From NCBI RefSeq assembly GCF_014202825.1, contig NZ_JACHHP010000001.1, positions 992,001-1,056,000 of the forward strand: DNA of 64,000 bases, written 5' to 3'. Positions within the stretch are counted from its first letter, which is position 1; each line of letters begins with the position of its first letter. The translations under genes and the position numbers were made by a program. This document shows positions 1 to 9,311 of this stretch, in pieces. The notes under the pieces are model-generated. The model had not been told where the DNA came from and ran no database searches. It worked only from the letters and a program-made list of their open reading frames with translations. The DNA is from Chiayiivirga flava (GTDB taxonomy: Bacteria > Pseudomonadota > Gammaproteobacteria > Xanthomonadales > Xanthomonadaceae).

Positions 1-1
1 A

Positions 2-49
2 CATGCGATGCTGCGCTGGCAGCGCTGGGAACTGCACGCGCGCGGCTGA
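2..49 (+). CDS. possible 3' end of a truncated gene
   Basis: Reading from base 2, one plus-strand frame gives a plausible basic/aromatic C-terminus (HAMLRWQRWELHARG) and a TGA stop at 47-49. The rest of the gene would lie left of the window, so nothing can be said about function. It could equally be a chance open frame. Confidence 0.25.
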   Translation, partial: HAMLRWQRWELHARG

Positions 50-107
50 TCCGCGGCCGCTGCACGGCGCGACGGGTTCGCTTTGGCTTGGGGAAAGGCA
101 CGGACGA

Positions 108-183
108 TGGTGGCCGAGGACGGAATCGAACCGCCGACACGGGGATTTTCAATCCCCTGCTCTACCAACTGAGCTACTCGGCC
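108..183 (-). tRNA. tRNA-Phe (GAA)
   Basis: Read on the minus strand, this 76-base stretch folds as a standard cloverleaf: a seven-pair acceptor stem starting GGCCGAG, a D arm GCTCAGTTGGTAGAGC, an anticodon stem GGGGA/TCCCC around the loop TTGAAAA (anticodon GAA, phenylalanine), a TTCGATT T-loop, and a CCA end encoded in the DNA, as is usual in gammaproteobacteria. No integrase gene or att-like duplication is visible beside it. Confidence 0.97.
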
Positions 184-446
184 ACGGGACCTGCTGCAAT
201 CCGGCCCGCAGCCCCGCCATGCAGCGGGGAGCCCGTTATTAAATCCGTTTCGCGGCAAGGCGTCAAGGTCGCGCCCGGTGGTCGCTCGCGGCCGGCGTGG
301 ACTCGCCGTCGATCGATGCGCTGAACAGTGCGGCAATGCGGCGCCCGTCCGGCGCGACGCGCGGGGCGCAGGCGGCGTCCTGACCGCATCCGGGCTCGAC
401 GTGCACCCGAGCGCGTCGTACCGTCGTCCCATTCCAGGAGTGCCCC

Positions 447-875
447 ATGGTCACCATGCCGATTCGAGCCATCCTCGTCGCGTCGCTGTTGTCGCTCGCC
501 GCCTGCGCGACATCCGGTCCGGGCGGTGGACCGCGCGAGCGCGAGGCGGCGCAGCTGGAGCGATACCGCGCCTTCGCCGGCGCACCGGTCAAGGACTTCC
601 ACTTCTGGAACCTCGACCGCTGGGAGGTGCTCGGCGAGGCCGACCTGGTGGTGTGGACCAATCCCCGCGACGCCTACCTGCTGCATGTGCAGCGTCCCTG
701 CACCGGTCTCGATTTCGCCAACACTATCGCGCTGACGTCGACACAGCAGCGCGTGCACGCGCGTTTCGATGCGGTGCTGTTCGACAATCAACGTTGCCGC
801 ATCGCCGAGATCCGTCCGGTGGACGGCCAGGCGGTGAAGGCGGCGCGCCGCGCGGAATCCGACGCCCAGCCGTAG
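447..875 (+). CDS. DUF6491-family lipoprotein
   Basis: A 142-residue exported protein of unknown function. The N-terminus is a short hydrophobic signal peptide ending in a lipobox, LAAC, with the acylated Cys near residue 20, so it should be anchored in the envelope. The mature part carries the aromatic FHFWNLDRWEVLGE stretch and two further cysteines (RPCTGL, NQRCRI), which could pair; I recall this arrangement from DUF6491 proteins, common in Lysobacterales. The start is set by AGGAG seven bases before the ATG; a second in-frame ATG follows three codons later. It stands alone and converges on the next gene. Confidence 0.8.
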   Translation: MVTMPIRAILVASLLSLAACATSGPGGGPREREAAQLERYRAFAGAPVKDFHFWNLDRWEVLGEADLVVWTNPRDAYLLHVQRPCTGLDFANTIALTSTQQRVHARFDAVLFDNQRCRIAEIRPVDGQAVKAARRAESDAQP

Positions 876-893
876 ACGCGATGCCGCGCAGGC

Positions 894-1478
894 TCAGGCG
901 GGACGCAGGCGCGCGAGCAGCAGCTCGCCGCCGCCGTCGAGAATCAGGCGTTCGCCCCGGCCGTCGTTGTCGATGTGCAGGCTGTCGCCGAGGTCCAGCG
1001 CCTCGATGTCGGGACGATCCTTCACCCGCGCGCGGCCGGCGAGCACGTGCACCAGCCACTGCACGCCGCGCTCGGGCAGGAACACCATCGGGCCAACGAG
1101 CGGACGGTGCAGGAGTTCGGCCGCGACGCGACCGCGCCGCCAGATGAGGTTGAAGTCGTGCGTCGGGCCGTCGGCGAGCGTGCAGGTGGCCGCGTCCTCG
1201 CCGCGAAAGGCGATGGACCCGTGCGGCGGATTGAGCGCGACCTCGCGCCCGTCCTCGAAGCGCAGCCGCATGCCGTTGCCGCGCACGAGCACCAGCACGC
1301 GGTCGCAGCCCGGAAATGCGGAAAAGTCGCAGTCCGCGTCGATCTCGGCGATGGAAACGCGCCAGTCGTAGTCGTCGCGGTCCGGCACGCGCAGGATCTC
1401 CCGGGTCCAGCCCCGGTCGTTCTTCCAGCGCATGCGCCGGTAGTCGTGCGCCGGCAGCCGGGTGATGCGCACGGTCAC
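894..1478 (-). CDS. HutD/Ves family protein
   Basis: A 194-residue cupin-fold protein. The typical N-terminal motif with MRWKNDRGWTREI, then WRVSIAEI and FSAFPGCDRVLVL, identifies the HutD/Ves family. HutD accompanies histidine-utilisation genes in some bacteria and Ves is cold-induced in Escherichia coli; the biochemical role is uncertain and no hut genes are nearby. The start is GTG in a GTGA overlap with the stop of the upstream SET gene (stop 1475-1477), so the two are translationally coupled. An in-frame continuation upstream exists but is only the shadow of the SET gene. Confidence 0.8.
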   Translation of the reverse strand: MTVRITRLPAHDYRRMRWKNDRGWTREILRVPDRDDYDWRVSIAEIDADCDFSAFPGCDRVLVLVRGNGMRLRFEDGREVALNPPHGSIAFRGEDAATCTLADGPTHDFNLIWRRGRVAAELLHRPLVGPMVFLPERGVQWLVHVLAGRARVKDRPDIEALDLGDSLHIDNDGRGERLILDGGGELLLARLRPA

Positions 1479-1939
1479 AGCCCCTGCAGCGCGGCCAGTG
1501 CACGCGTGGAACGCGCCAGGCTTTCCTGCCAGCTCCAACCGACGATGGGCTCGCCGCTGACGCCGTCGCGGAAACTCTCTTCCTGGCCTTCGGCGAGCAG
1601 GTGCCGGTAGTCGATGGTGAGTTCGTCGCCTGCGGCAAGATCGCGCGCGGCAAACACGAATCCCAGGTGCAGCAGGCCGGTCGGTTCGAACGCGTGGTTG
1701 ATGCAGCACTCGTCGGGCCATTCCGGAAACGAGGTGAAGCGGTCCTCGAACCAGCGCGCGCTGGCGGCGAGGGCCGCGTCCTGGTCGGGCAGCGCGAGCA
1801 GTTCGTCCCAGCGGTACACGCGCGGGATGGCGTCGGGCGCCACGACGATGCGGCCGCGCGCCACCGGCTCGTCGAGAAAGACGCCGCGGCCGGCGCCTGC
1901 GATGGTCGATGCGTCGATGCGATAGCGTGACAGGAACAT
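1475..1939 (-). CDS. SET-domain protein
   Basis: A 154-residue single SET domain with no other module. The family signature is visible: an N-terminal GAGRGVFL segment, the knot-forming CCINHAFEPT (equivalent of NHxCxPN, with the Cys positions changed) and DELTIDY near the C-terminus with the active-site Tyr. SET proteins methylate lysines using S-adenosylmethionine; bacterial targets are mostly unknown. The first gene of a two-gene unit, it overlaps the HutD gene by four bases. A second, different SET protein lies at 7382-7855. The unusual NHA in place of NHS could weaken activity. Confidence 0.8.
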   Translation of the reverse strand: MFLSRYRIDASTIAGAGRGVFLDEPVARGRIVVAPDAIPRVYRWDELLALPDQDAALAASARWFEDRFTSFPEWPDECCINHAFEPTGLLHLGFVFAARDLAAGDELTIDYRHLLAEGQEESFRDGVSGEPIVGWSWQESLARSTRALAALQGL

Positions 1940-2004
1940 GCGTGCGGCGGCCGGTGACGAAGCGCCGCAGTCTAGACGAGGCCGGTACGCGCGCGGCGCA
2001 CAGG

Positions 2005-2033
2005 TTCGCGCCCGGCCTCCCGCCGGGCGCGAA
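2005..2033 (-). terminator. stem-loop downstream of the comEA-like gene
   Basis: A perfect 12-base-pair inverted repeat (TTCGCGCCCGGC, five-base loop, complement) lies just beyond the comEA-like stop and before the SET gene. There is no T-run, so it is either a weak terminator or a message-stabilising hairpin. Confidence 0.4.
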
Positions 2034-2044
2034 GCACGCTGCGG

Positions 2045-2359
2045 TTACTGCGACTTTGCAGCCGCCGGCGCCGCCGCCGGGGCATCGGCGCCGATCGGCG
2101 CGATCCGGTCGCGGTTCTTCTCGAGCGTCTTGAGGCCGATCCCCTTCACTTCGGCAAGCTGGTCGACGCTCTGGAACGGGCCGTTCTCCTCGCGGTAGGC
2201 GACGATGGCCTGGGCCTTCGCGTCGCCCACGCCGTCGAGCACGGCGGCCAGCGTGGCCGCGTCGGCCGTGTTGATGTCCACCGTATCGGCCGCCATCGCC
2301 GGCAGGGCGAGGACCAGCGACAGCAGCAGCGAGCCGAGCATGATGCGCAACGTGTTCAT
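2045..2359 (-). CDS. ComEA-like helix-hairpin-helix protein
   Basis: A 104-residue exported protein. Residues 1-22 are a signal peptide (hydrophobic LLLSLVLALPAMA); the rest is the double helix-hairpin-helix unit of ComEA/competence proteins, recognisable as VDINTADAATLAAVL, GVGDAKAQAIVAYREENG and VKGIGLKTLEKNRDRI. Such modules bind DNA without sequence preference; in transformable bacteria the periplasmic protein pulls incoming DNA through the outer membrane. The long membrane-anchored ComEA of Gram-positives is absent here; this is the short periplasmic form usual in Gram-negatives. AGGAGA seven bases upstream fixes the start. Hairpins flank the gene on both sides. Confidence 0.85.
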   Translation of the reverse strand: MNTLRIMLGSLLLSLVLALPAMAADTVDINTADAATLAAVLDGVGDAKAQAIVAYREENGPFQSVDQLAEVKGIGLKTLEKNRDRIAPIGADAPAAAPAAAKSQ

Positions 2360-2389
2360 CGGTGACTCTCCTTGTGTGTGTGTTTCCTG

Positions 2390-2412
2390 CCGCCCGGCCT
2401 CATGCCGGGCGG
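2390..2412. repeat. GC-rich hairpin in the comEA-like leader
   Basis: A nine-pair inverted repeat (CCGCCCGGC, loop CTCAT, complement) about 30 bases upstream of the comEA-like start. Its core GCCCGGC resembles the hairpin beyond the 3' end of the same gene. Confidence 0.4.
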
Positions 2413-2556
2413 TGAACACAGTCTTCGCGTACGCAGGCCCGATGCGTCAGGGCGCATTTCGCGAAATCGCCCGCGAAAGCGCCGGCGCGCGCCTGCGAAA
2501 ACCGCCCGCCGCGGTGCGAAAGCGGCGCATTCGCTGCCCGGCCGCGGGCAGGGGCG

Positions 2557-2562
2557 TAGAAT
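2557..2562 (+). promoter_or_regulatory. candidate -10 box for the M20 peptidase gene
   Basis: TAGAAT lies 28 bases before the ATG in an otherwise very GC-rich stretch. No convincing -35 element is visible. The same hexamer stands at a similar place before miaB. Confidence 0.3.
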
Positions 2563-2590
2563 CGGCGGTCTGACTTCACGGAGCCCCCGC

Positions 2591-4078
<1,488 letters not shown>

Positions 4079-4124
4079 GGTTATTCGTCGCGTCTCCCGC
4101 GCAGCGCGAGACGATGCCGAGCTT

Positions 4125-4206
4125 TTCCCTTCTCCCGCGCAGCGGGGGAAGAGCCTGCCCCGGACCCGATCCGGGGTGCCGAAGGCGGAAGGGGGGCTCT
4201 TCCGCT
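4125..4206. repeat. REP-type repeat, family A
   Basis: A hairpin CTTCTCCCGCGCAGCGGGGG followed by a second small palindrome and GTGCCGAAGGCGGAAGGG. The same units recur, as inverted pairs, at 54748-54880 and 60796-60953. Here only one copy is present. It lies between the M20 peptidase and the GlsB-like gene and may act as an mRNA 3'-end hairpin. Confidence 0.65.
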
Positions 4207-4246
4207 TGAACAGATCTTCGTCACCACCCGAACACAGGAGCTACGC

Positions 4247-4495
4247 ATGGGCATCATCGGCACCATCCTCATCGGCTTCGTCGTCGGCCTCGTCGCGCGT
4301 TTTCTCAAACCCGGCAAGGACGCGATGGGCTGGATCATGACCATCGTGCTCGGCATCGGCGGCTCGCTGCTCGCCACCTACGCCGGACAGGCGCTGGGCT
4401 GGTACCAGCCGGGCGAGACGGCAGGCTTCATCGGCGCGGTGGTCGGCGCGATCATCCTGCTGGTGCTCTGGGCCCTCGTGTCGAAGAAGAAGTGA
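4247..4495 (+). CDS. GlsB/YeaQ/YmgE-family membrane protein
   Basis: An 82-residue inner-membrane protein with three hydrophobic segments (about 2-19, 28-47 and 58-77) separated by glycine-rich turns, including FLKPGKDAMGWIMTIVLGIG typical of the transglycosylase-associated (GlsB/YeaQ/YmgE) family. These small proteins are often stress-induced; their mechanism is not known. AGGAG stands six bases before the ATG. The stop shares one base with the start of the META-domain gene (TGATG), so the two are probably co-translated. Confidence 0.85.
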   Translation: MGIIGTILIGFVVGLVARFLKPGKDAMGWIMTIVLGIGGSLLATYAGQALGWYQPGETAGFIGAVVGAIILLVLWALVSKKK

Positions 4496-4932
4496 TGCGC
4501 GCGTCCCTCGCTCGCCTTGCGCTGCTCGCCTCGTCGCTTGCCATGACCGCCTGCGCAGCCGCACCCGAGGACGACAACACGCCACTTGCGCTTGCCGACA
4601 GCGCCTGGACGCTGGCGGGCGCGTCCGCCGGCCCGATGATGAAGGGCGGTGCGAGCGGCACGGTGACGCTCGCATTTGCCGCCGATCGGATCAGCGGTTC
4701 GGGCGGCTGCAACCGCTACCAGGCCACATACACCCTCGCCGGCAACACGCTGACGGTGGGTCCGGTCGGCGCGACCAAGATCGGTTGCCAGGACGAACGC
4801 GGCGAGATCGAACGCGGCTGGTTCTCGGTGCTCGGCGGACCGCTCACGGTGACCCGCGCGGGCGATCGGCTGGTGCTGCGCGATGCCGTCGGCGTGACCT
4901 ACTCGCTGCTGCCGGCCAGCGCCGAAAAGTAG
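4495..4932 (+). CDS. META-domain lipoprotein (HslJ-like)
   Basis: A 145-residue protein with an N-terminal signal and a cysteine in MTACAA near residue 19, consistent with a lipoprotein though the lipobox is not perfect. The body is one META domain: the sequence SGSGGCNRYQATYTL followed by LTVGPVGATKIGC, with two Cys that are conserved in the HslJ/META group. In Escherichia coli HslJ is linked to novobiocin resistance and heat shock. The ATG is preferred over the GTG one codon earlier because it forms the TGATG junction with the upstream gene. Confidence 0.8.
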   Translation: MRASLARLALLASSLAMTACAAAPEDDNTPLALADSAWTLAGASAGPMMKGGASGTVTLAFAADRISGSGGCNRYQATYTLAGNTLTVGPVGATKIGCQDERGEIERGWFSVLGGPLTVTRAGDRLVLRDAVGVTYSLLPASAEK

Positions 4933-4993
4933 CGCGGGCAGGCTTCGCGCGCGGTTCGGCCGCGCGTGTCGCGGATGCGCGGCCGCGGGCCCG

Positions 4994-7213
4994 TCAGCCC
5001 ACGGCCGCGCGCCGCGACGTGCCGAAGTAGCGCTCGATCGGCTCGGGCGCGGAAATCGCATACCCCTGGGCGTAGTCCACGCCCAGATCGCCCAGCCGCT
5101 GCCGCACCGATTCGCTCTCCGCGCACTCGGCGATGGTCTGCTTGCGCATCACGCGGCCGATGTCGGCGATCGAGCGCACGATTGCGTACGACAGCGTCGA
5201 GGTTGCGACATCCTTGACGAAGCTGCCGTCGATCTTGAAGAAATCGACATCCAGCGAACGCAGGTACCCGAACGAGCAGAACCCGGTGCCGAAATCGTCG
5301 AGCGCGAAGCGGCAGCCGAGCGCCCGCACCGACTGGATCAGTGCCTGCGCGCGCGCCAGGTCGCGCAGTGCGCTGGTTTCGGTCAGCTCGAAACACAGCC
5401 TGTGCGCCGGCAGCACGCTGCGCTGCAGGCGCGCCTGCAGGAACGGCAGGAAGGCCTCGTCCTCGATCGACGCGGCGGTGAGGTTGATCGCGCACAGGCT
5501 GACGTTGGCGGCGCTGTCCGGATGGCGCTCGAACCAGCGCAGCGTGCGATCGATCACGTGCCGGTCCAGTCGCACTCCGAGGCCGAAGCGCTCCGCCGCC
5601 GGCACGAACTGGCCCGGCAGCAGCAGGTCTCCCGAGTCCGGATCGCGCATGCGCAGCAGGATCTCGAAATGGCGCTGCTCGCCCGGCACCGCGCGCAGCG
5701 GCGCGATGGTCTGGCAGAACAGGCGGAAGTGGTCGTGTTCGAGCGCATTGTCGATGCGCAGCGCCCAGCGCATCGCCTCGGAGCGCTCGTGCACCTCGCC
5801 CTGACGGCCGGGCTCCAGCGCCACCACGCGGTTGCCGCCGCGCTCCTTCGCCGCAAAGCACGCGGTGTCGGCCTGTGCGAGCAGGGTGCTGAACTCCACG
5901 TCGTCGGCGCGGAACGGGACCACGCCGATGCTGACGGTGCTCGTGCTCACGTGCGCATCGGACACGAACCGGTAGGCCGCCACCGCATCGCGCAGATCGT
6001 GGGTGCGCTGCAGCGCGGACGCCACGTCGCAATGGCGCAGCAGCACCGCGAACGCGTCGCCGCCGACGCGCGCGAGTACATCGCCCGGCGCCAGGCGCGA
6101 TTCGAGCACGCCGCTCACCGCGGCGATGAGACTGTCGCCGACGGCGTGCCCGAGGGTATCGTTGACGATGCGGAAGCGGTCCATGTCGATGTACGCCAGC
6201 GCCATCGGCTCGCCGGGACCGGCCTGCACGAGGCCGCGCACGTGCGCCTCGAACGCGGTGCGATTGGCCACGCCGGTGAGCGGGTCGGTGGTGGCACGGC
6301 GGATCAGCCGCGACGACGCGAGGCGGTTCTCGAAGATGGTGACCGACAGCAGCTGCGGGATCAGCGCGATGACGCACATGAACAGCGTGAGCAGTGCCGA
6401 ATCGCCGAGCGTGGCCGGCGGCGTGAAGCCGGCGAGGCCCAGGCCCGCCACCGTCGCCAGCAGCATCGACATCGCGGCGTTGGCCACCGCGGTGAAGACC
6501 GGCTCGAACCGCACCGCCGACAGGATCAGCGCCGCGAGCGGCAGGCTGGTCAGCGCCAGCGCGTAGCCGTTGCCCGAATCGCCGGCCCACAGCACCACCG
6601 CCAGGCCGCCGCCGAGGCTCGCTGCCAGCAGGGTCTTTTCGCCCACGCCGCCGTAGCGGAACGAGGATTCGCCATGCAGGATGCGGGGCGCGGGCAGCGC
6701 CAGCAGCAGCATCGCCGGGGTCACGGCGATGATCCCGAACAGGTCGCCCATCAGCCAGCGCAGCGCCGCCTGCACCGCGAGGTCCGGCGCCACCATGCCC
6801 GCGTGCACCATGCCGGCGCTGCCGATCACGGCGCTGGTCACCGCCATGATCGCGCCGCCGGCCATCAGCACCCAGCCGGTGCCGAGCGACAACCGCCCCA
6901 GCGCATGCGGATGGAATCGCCGGACATATCCGGCCCCGAGCAGCCCGCCGAGCACGTTGCTCGCGATCGAATACGGCACGAACAGCCACGGCGCCGGTGC
7001 CAGCAGCAGATGCGTGAGCAGCACCGCCACCGCGGCGAACGGCCACCAGCGCAGGCCGAACACCAGCAGCGCGCCGTACGCGATGCCGGTGGACGGCCAG
7101 ATCAGCGTGATGTCGTTCGGCGAATCGACGTAGAACAGCGCGACGCCCGCCGCGGCCACATAGGCCGCCACCAGCAGCAGGAAGCGGGCGGCGGCACGAA
7201 TGGGGGGCGTCAT
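4994..7213 (-). CDS. MASE1-GGDEF-EAL protein with degenerate cyclase site
   Basis: A 739-residue membrane signalling protein for cyclic di-GMP. Residues 1-290 hold about eight hydrophobic segments of the MASE1 sensor type (DITLIWPSTGIAYG). A GGDEF domain follows (about 305-460) but its signature reads RVGGDAF, so the catalytic acidic residue is replaced by Ala and cyclase activity is unlikely. The EAL domain (about 470-730) starts FEILLRM in place of EALLR, yet keeps CAINLTAAS, FELTET, LDDFGTG and FKIDGS, which supply the metal and base residues; it may act as a phosphodiesterase. The gene converges on the META-domain gene and stands alone. Confidence 0.88.
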   Translation of the reverse strand: MTPPIRAAARFLLLVAAYVAAAGVALFYVDSPNDITLIWPSTGIAYGALLVFGLRWWPFAAVAVLLTHLLLAPAPWLFVPYSIASNVLGGLLGAGYVRRFHPHALGRLSLGTGWVLMAGGAIMAVTSAVIGSAGMVHAGMVAPDLAVQAALRWLMGDLFGIIAVTPAMLLLALPAPRILHGESSFRYGGVGEKTLLAASLGGGLAVVLWAGDSGNGYALALTSLPLAALILSAVRFEPVFTAVANAAMSMLLATVAGLGLAGFTPPATLGDSALLTLFMCVIALIPQLLSVTIFENRLASSRLIRRATTDPLTGVANRTAFEAHVRGLVQAGPGEPMALAYIDMDRFRIVNDTLGHAVGDSLIAAVSGVLESRLAPGDVLARVGGDAFAVLLRHCDVASALQRTHDLRDAVAAYRFVSDAHVSTSTVSIGVVPFRADDVEFSTLLAQADTACFAAKERGGNRVVALEPGRQGEVHERSEAMRWALRIDNALEHDHFRLFCQTIAPLRAVPGEQRHFEILLRMRDPDSGDLLLPGQFVPAAERFGLGVRLDRHVIDRTLRWFERHPDSAANVSLCAINLTAASIEDEAFLPFLQARLQRSVLPAHRLCFELTETSALRDLARAQALIQSVRALGCRFALDDFGTGFCSFGYLRSLDVDFFKIDGSFVKDVATSTLSYAIVRSIADIGRVMRKQTIAECAESESVRQRLGDLGVDYAQGYAISAPEPIERYFGTSRRAAVG

Positions 7214-7381
7214 AGCCTTCGAGTGTACGCCCCGATCACGCGGCCGGCGTGGCGCACGACGTCAGAATTCGCAAATCCTGGTGACGGATGCGGCGACGCG
7301 TTCGTGCACCCGCCACGCGCCACGACGCGGCCCGGCCCTGCTACAGTTTTGCGTCGCCCGCCAGCCCGCGCCCGGAACCGC

Positions 7382-7855
7382 ATGCCCCGCAAGATCGTTC
7401 GCCGCAACTCCGCCATCCACGGCAATGGCGTGTTTGCCGTCGCCGCCCTCCCCGCCGGCGCACGCGTGGTCGAATACCGCGGCAAGCGCATCACGCACGC
7501 ACAGGCGGACCGCAAGTACGACGGCACGCTCGATTCGGGCCACACCTTCCTCTTCACGCTCAACGACAAATACATCGTCGACGCGAACGAGGGCGGCAAC
7601 ATCGCGCGCTGGCTCAACCACAGCTGCGATCCGAACTGCGAATCCGAAGTGGTGGTCGATCGCAACGGCGACGAGAAGAAGGATCGCGTGTTCATCAAGA
7701 CCCTGCGCGCGATCGCGCCGGGCGAGGAACTTACCTACGATTACGGCATCGTGCTGGAGGTGCCGCACACGCGGCGGCTCAAGCAGCTGTGGGCGTGCCG
7801 CTGCGGCGCCGCCGAGTGCACCGGCACGATGCTCAAGGACAAGCGCCGGGTGTGA
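7382..7855 (+). CDS. SET-domain methyltransferase with post-SET motif
   Basis: A 157-residue protein carrying an almost canonical eukaryote-like SET domain: HGNGVFAV, the knot sequence WLNHSCDPNCES, ELTYDYG, and a post-SET zinc motif (ACRCGAAECTGTM) whose three cysteines normally join the NHSC cysteine to bind zinc. It is predicted to be a lysine methyltransferase using S-adenosylmethionine. In bacteria such proteins occur in both pathogens and free-living species and their substrates are seldom known. There is no export signal. The ATG follows a gap from the divergent signalling gene; its ribosome site is poor. The gene converges on the next one. Confidence 0.87.
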   Translation: MPRKIVRRNSAIHGNGVFAVAALPAGARVVEYRGKRITHAQADRKYDGTLDSGHTFLFTLNDKYIVDANEGGNIARWLNHSCDPNCESEVVVDRNGDEKKDRVFIKTLRAIAPGEELTYDYGIVLEVPHTRRLKQLWACRCGAAECTGTMLKDKRRV

Positions 7856-7876
7856 GCGCGCGCTGCGGCGCGGGCA

Positions 7877-9169
7877 TCACTTGCGTCCGAACGGCCACTT
7901 CAGACGCGACAGGGCCGACGCCGGGGCCTTTTCCGGCTCCGGCGCCGCGCGCGGCGGGCGCGGCGACCATTCCAGGCGGCCGATGCTGTCGTAGGCGTTG
8001 ACCACGTCGAACACGTCCACCATCGAGGCGCCGCTCATGCGCGCGATCTCGTGCAGGCGCGTCGGCACCTTCATCGCGGCCGTGATCGGCCCGTGCCGGT
8101 AGAAGTCCGGATCCAGCAGCAGCGGCTCGCGCACGAGGTAGGTGCCGCCGGGATCCAGGCGCGAGTGCAGCGTGCCGCCCGAACGCAGCAGCGCGGTCAG
8201 CCAGCGCAGCTCGTCGTAACCGCGCGCAGGTTCGGTGAGGCGCACGCGGGCGAGTTCGACACCGGCCACGCCGGCAACGCGATCGGCCGGAATGCCGTGT
8301 TCGACGTACGGCGCCAGTTCGCCCAGCTGGCCCGCGGCGTGGAACTGCCGGCGCAGCGGATCAAGCGTGATCGCCGGCGCCTCGTCCAGACGCAGCTGCA
8401 CGGGGCTGGCCACGGCGTCTTCCTGCAGGAAATCGAGCAGCGGACGCGGCGCATCGTCCTTGAGCCTGCGCGCCGCGGTGCCGCCGACGGCGGCACCGGA
8501 CGGACGCGGGATCGGGTCGGCATCGACGGTCGACACGCCCACCAGGCTCGCGGCCATGCGCTCGCGTGCATCGTCGCGGCGATGGTCGCTGCGCGCCGTG
8601 CGCCCTTCGGTTTCGTCCACCTGCGTATCGTCCCCGACGAGGGGACCCAGTTCCACCGGCTCGGCGAGCGGATCGCCGTACAGCATGTGGTCGAGATCCT
8701 GCACCGGCGCCTCGCGCACCACCGGTGCGCTCGCAGCGGCCGGTTCGGCTGCGTCCCAGACGTCGGCGTCGCTGCGACCGGTGGGGATGGTCTCCTCGAT
8801 CTGCCGCGTGTAGAAATCGTCGCCGAACGATTGCACCGGCGCCGCCGCCGTGCTCGACGCTCCGGCGGCGTTGAACACCGCCACGATCTGGTCGAGCTTC
8901 AACGGCCGCCGCAGGACCATGCCCTGCACCACCAGGGCATCGGGCTCGGCCAGCACGGCGAACGGAATGCCGCCGGCCTGACAGCGCGTCTGGGTGGCAT
9001 CGGCGGCAAGGCTGCCGGGTTCGACCACGATGAAATCCGCCTCGTGCTCGCCACCCCAGGTCCAGTCGTGTTGCAGCCGCGTCCCGCCCATGCGCAGCAG
9101 CAGGCGCAAATGCGCGATGGTTTCTTCGGTCGCACCGACGACGGCGAGGAACTTGGGGGGCTTGGTCAA
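7877..9169 (-). CDS. conserved protein of unknown function
   Basis: About 430 residues; I recognise no family. The first 110 residues look like a small alpha/beta fold (FLAVVGATEETIAHLRLLLR, later DFIVVEPG and PFAVLAEPDALVV), reminiscent of a receiver domain but without its acidic pocket. A low-complexity, Asp/Glu/Ala-rich linker spans about 125-260. The C-terminal part (about 290-410) is ordered, with PLLLDPDFYRHG and MVDVFDVVNAYDSIGRLEW. It is soluble and probably cytoplasmic. The start is uncertain: TTG at 9169 has a weak GGA eight bases upstream, and an in-frame GTG at 9202 is the alternative. It is divergent from dinB. Confidence 0.6.
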   Translation of the reverse strand: MTKPPKFLAVVGATEETIAHLRLLLRMGGTRLQHDWTWGGEHEADFIVVEPGSLAADATQTRCQAGGIPFAVLAEPDALVVQGMVLRRPLKLDQIVAVFNAAGASSTAAAPVQSFGDDFYTRQIEETIPTGRSDADVWDAAEPAAASAPVVREAPVQDLDHMLYGDPLAEPVELGPLVGDDTQVDETEGRTARSDHRRDDARERMAASLVGVSTVDADPIPRPSGAAVGGTAARRLKDDAPRPLLDFLQEDAVASPVQLRLDEAPAITLDPLRRQFHAAGQLGELAPYVEHGIPADRVAGVAGVELARVRLTEPARGYDELRWLTALLRSGGTLHSRLDPGGTYLVREPLLLDPDFYRHGPITAAMKVPTRLHEIARMSGASMVDVFDVVNAYDSIGRLEWSPRPPRAAPEPEKAPASALSRLKWPFGRK

Positions 9170-9311
9170 GGCGTTTTTCCGGGAGCAGACGGCCTGATGC
9201 ACGAATTCGTCATGGACATCCTGCCATTTGCCGATGAAAGTCGCACCCCGAGGTTGCCTCGTGTGGCACCCGGGCGCGCGAGAATAACGGAACGGCGTCG
9301 ATCCAAGGCAC

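Noticed and set aside
108-183. tRNA-Phe as a mobile-element insertion site
   Set aside because: No integrase, no duplicated 3' tRNA fragment and no phage genes are nearby.
5402-7381. Very long plus-strand open frame opposite the MASE1/GGDEF/EAL gene
   Set aside because: Composition is His/Arg/Gln-rich with no domain, and the minus strand encodes a complete known protein. In DNA this GC-rich, antisense frames stay open by chance. Only its last 157 codons (the SET gene) are real.
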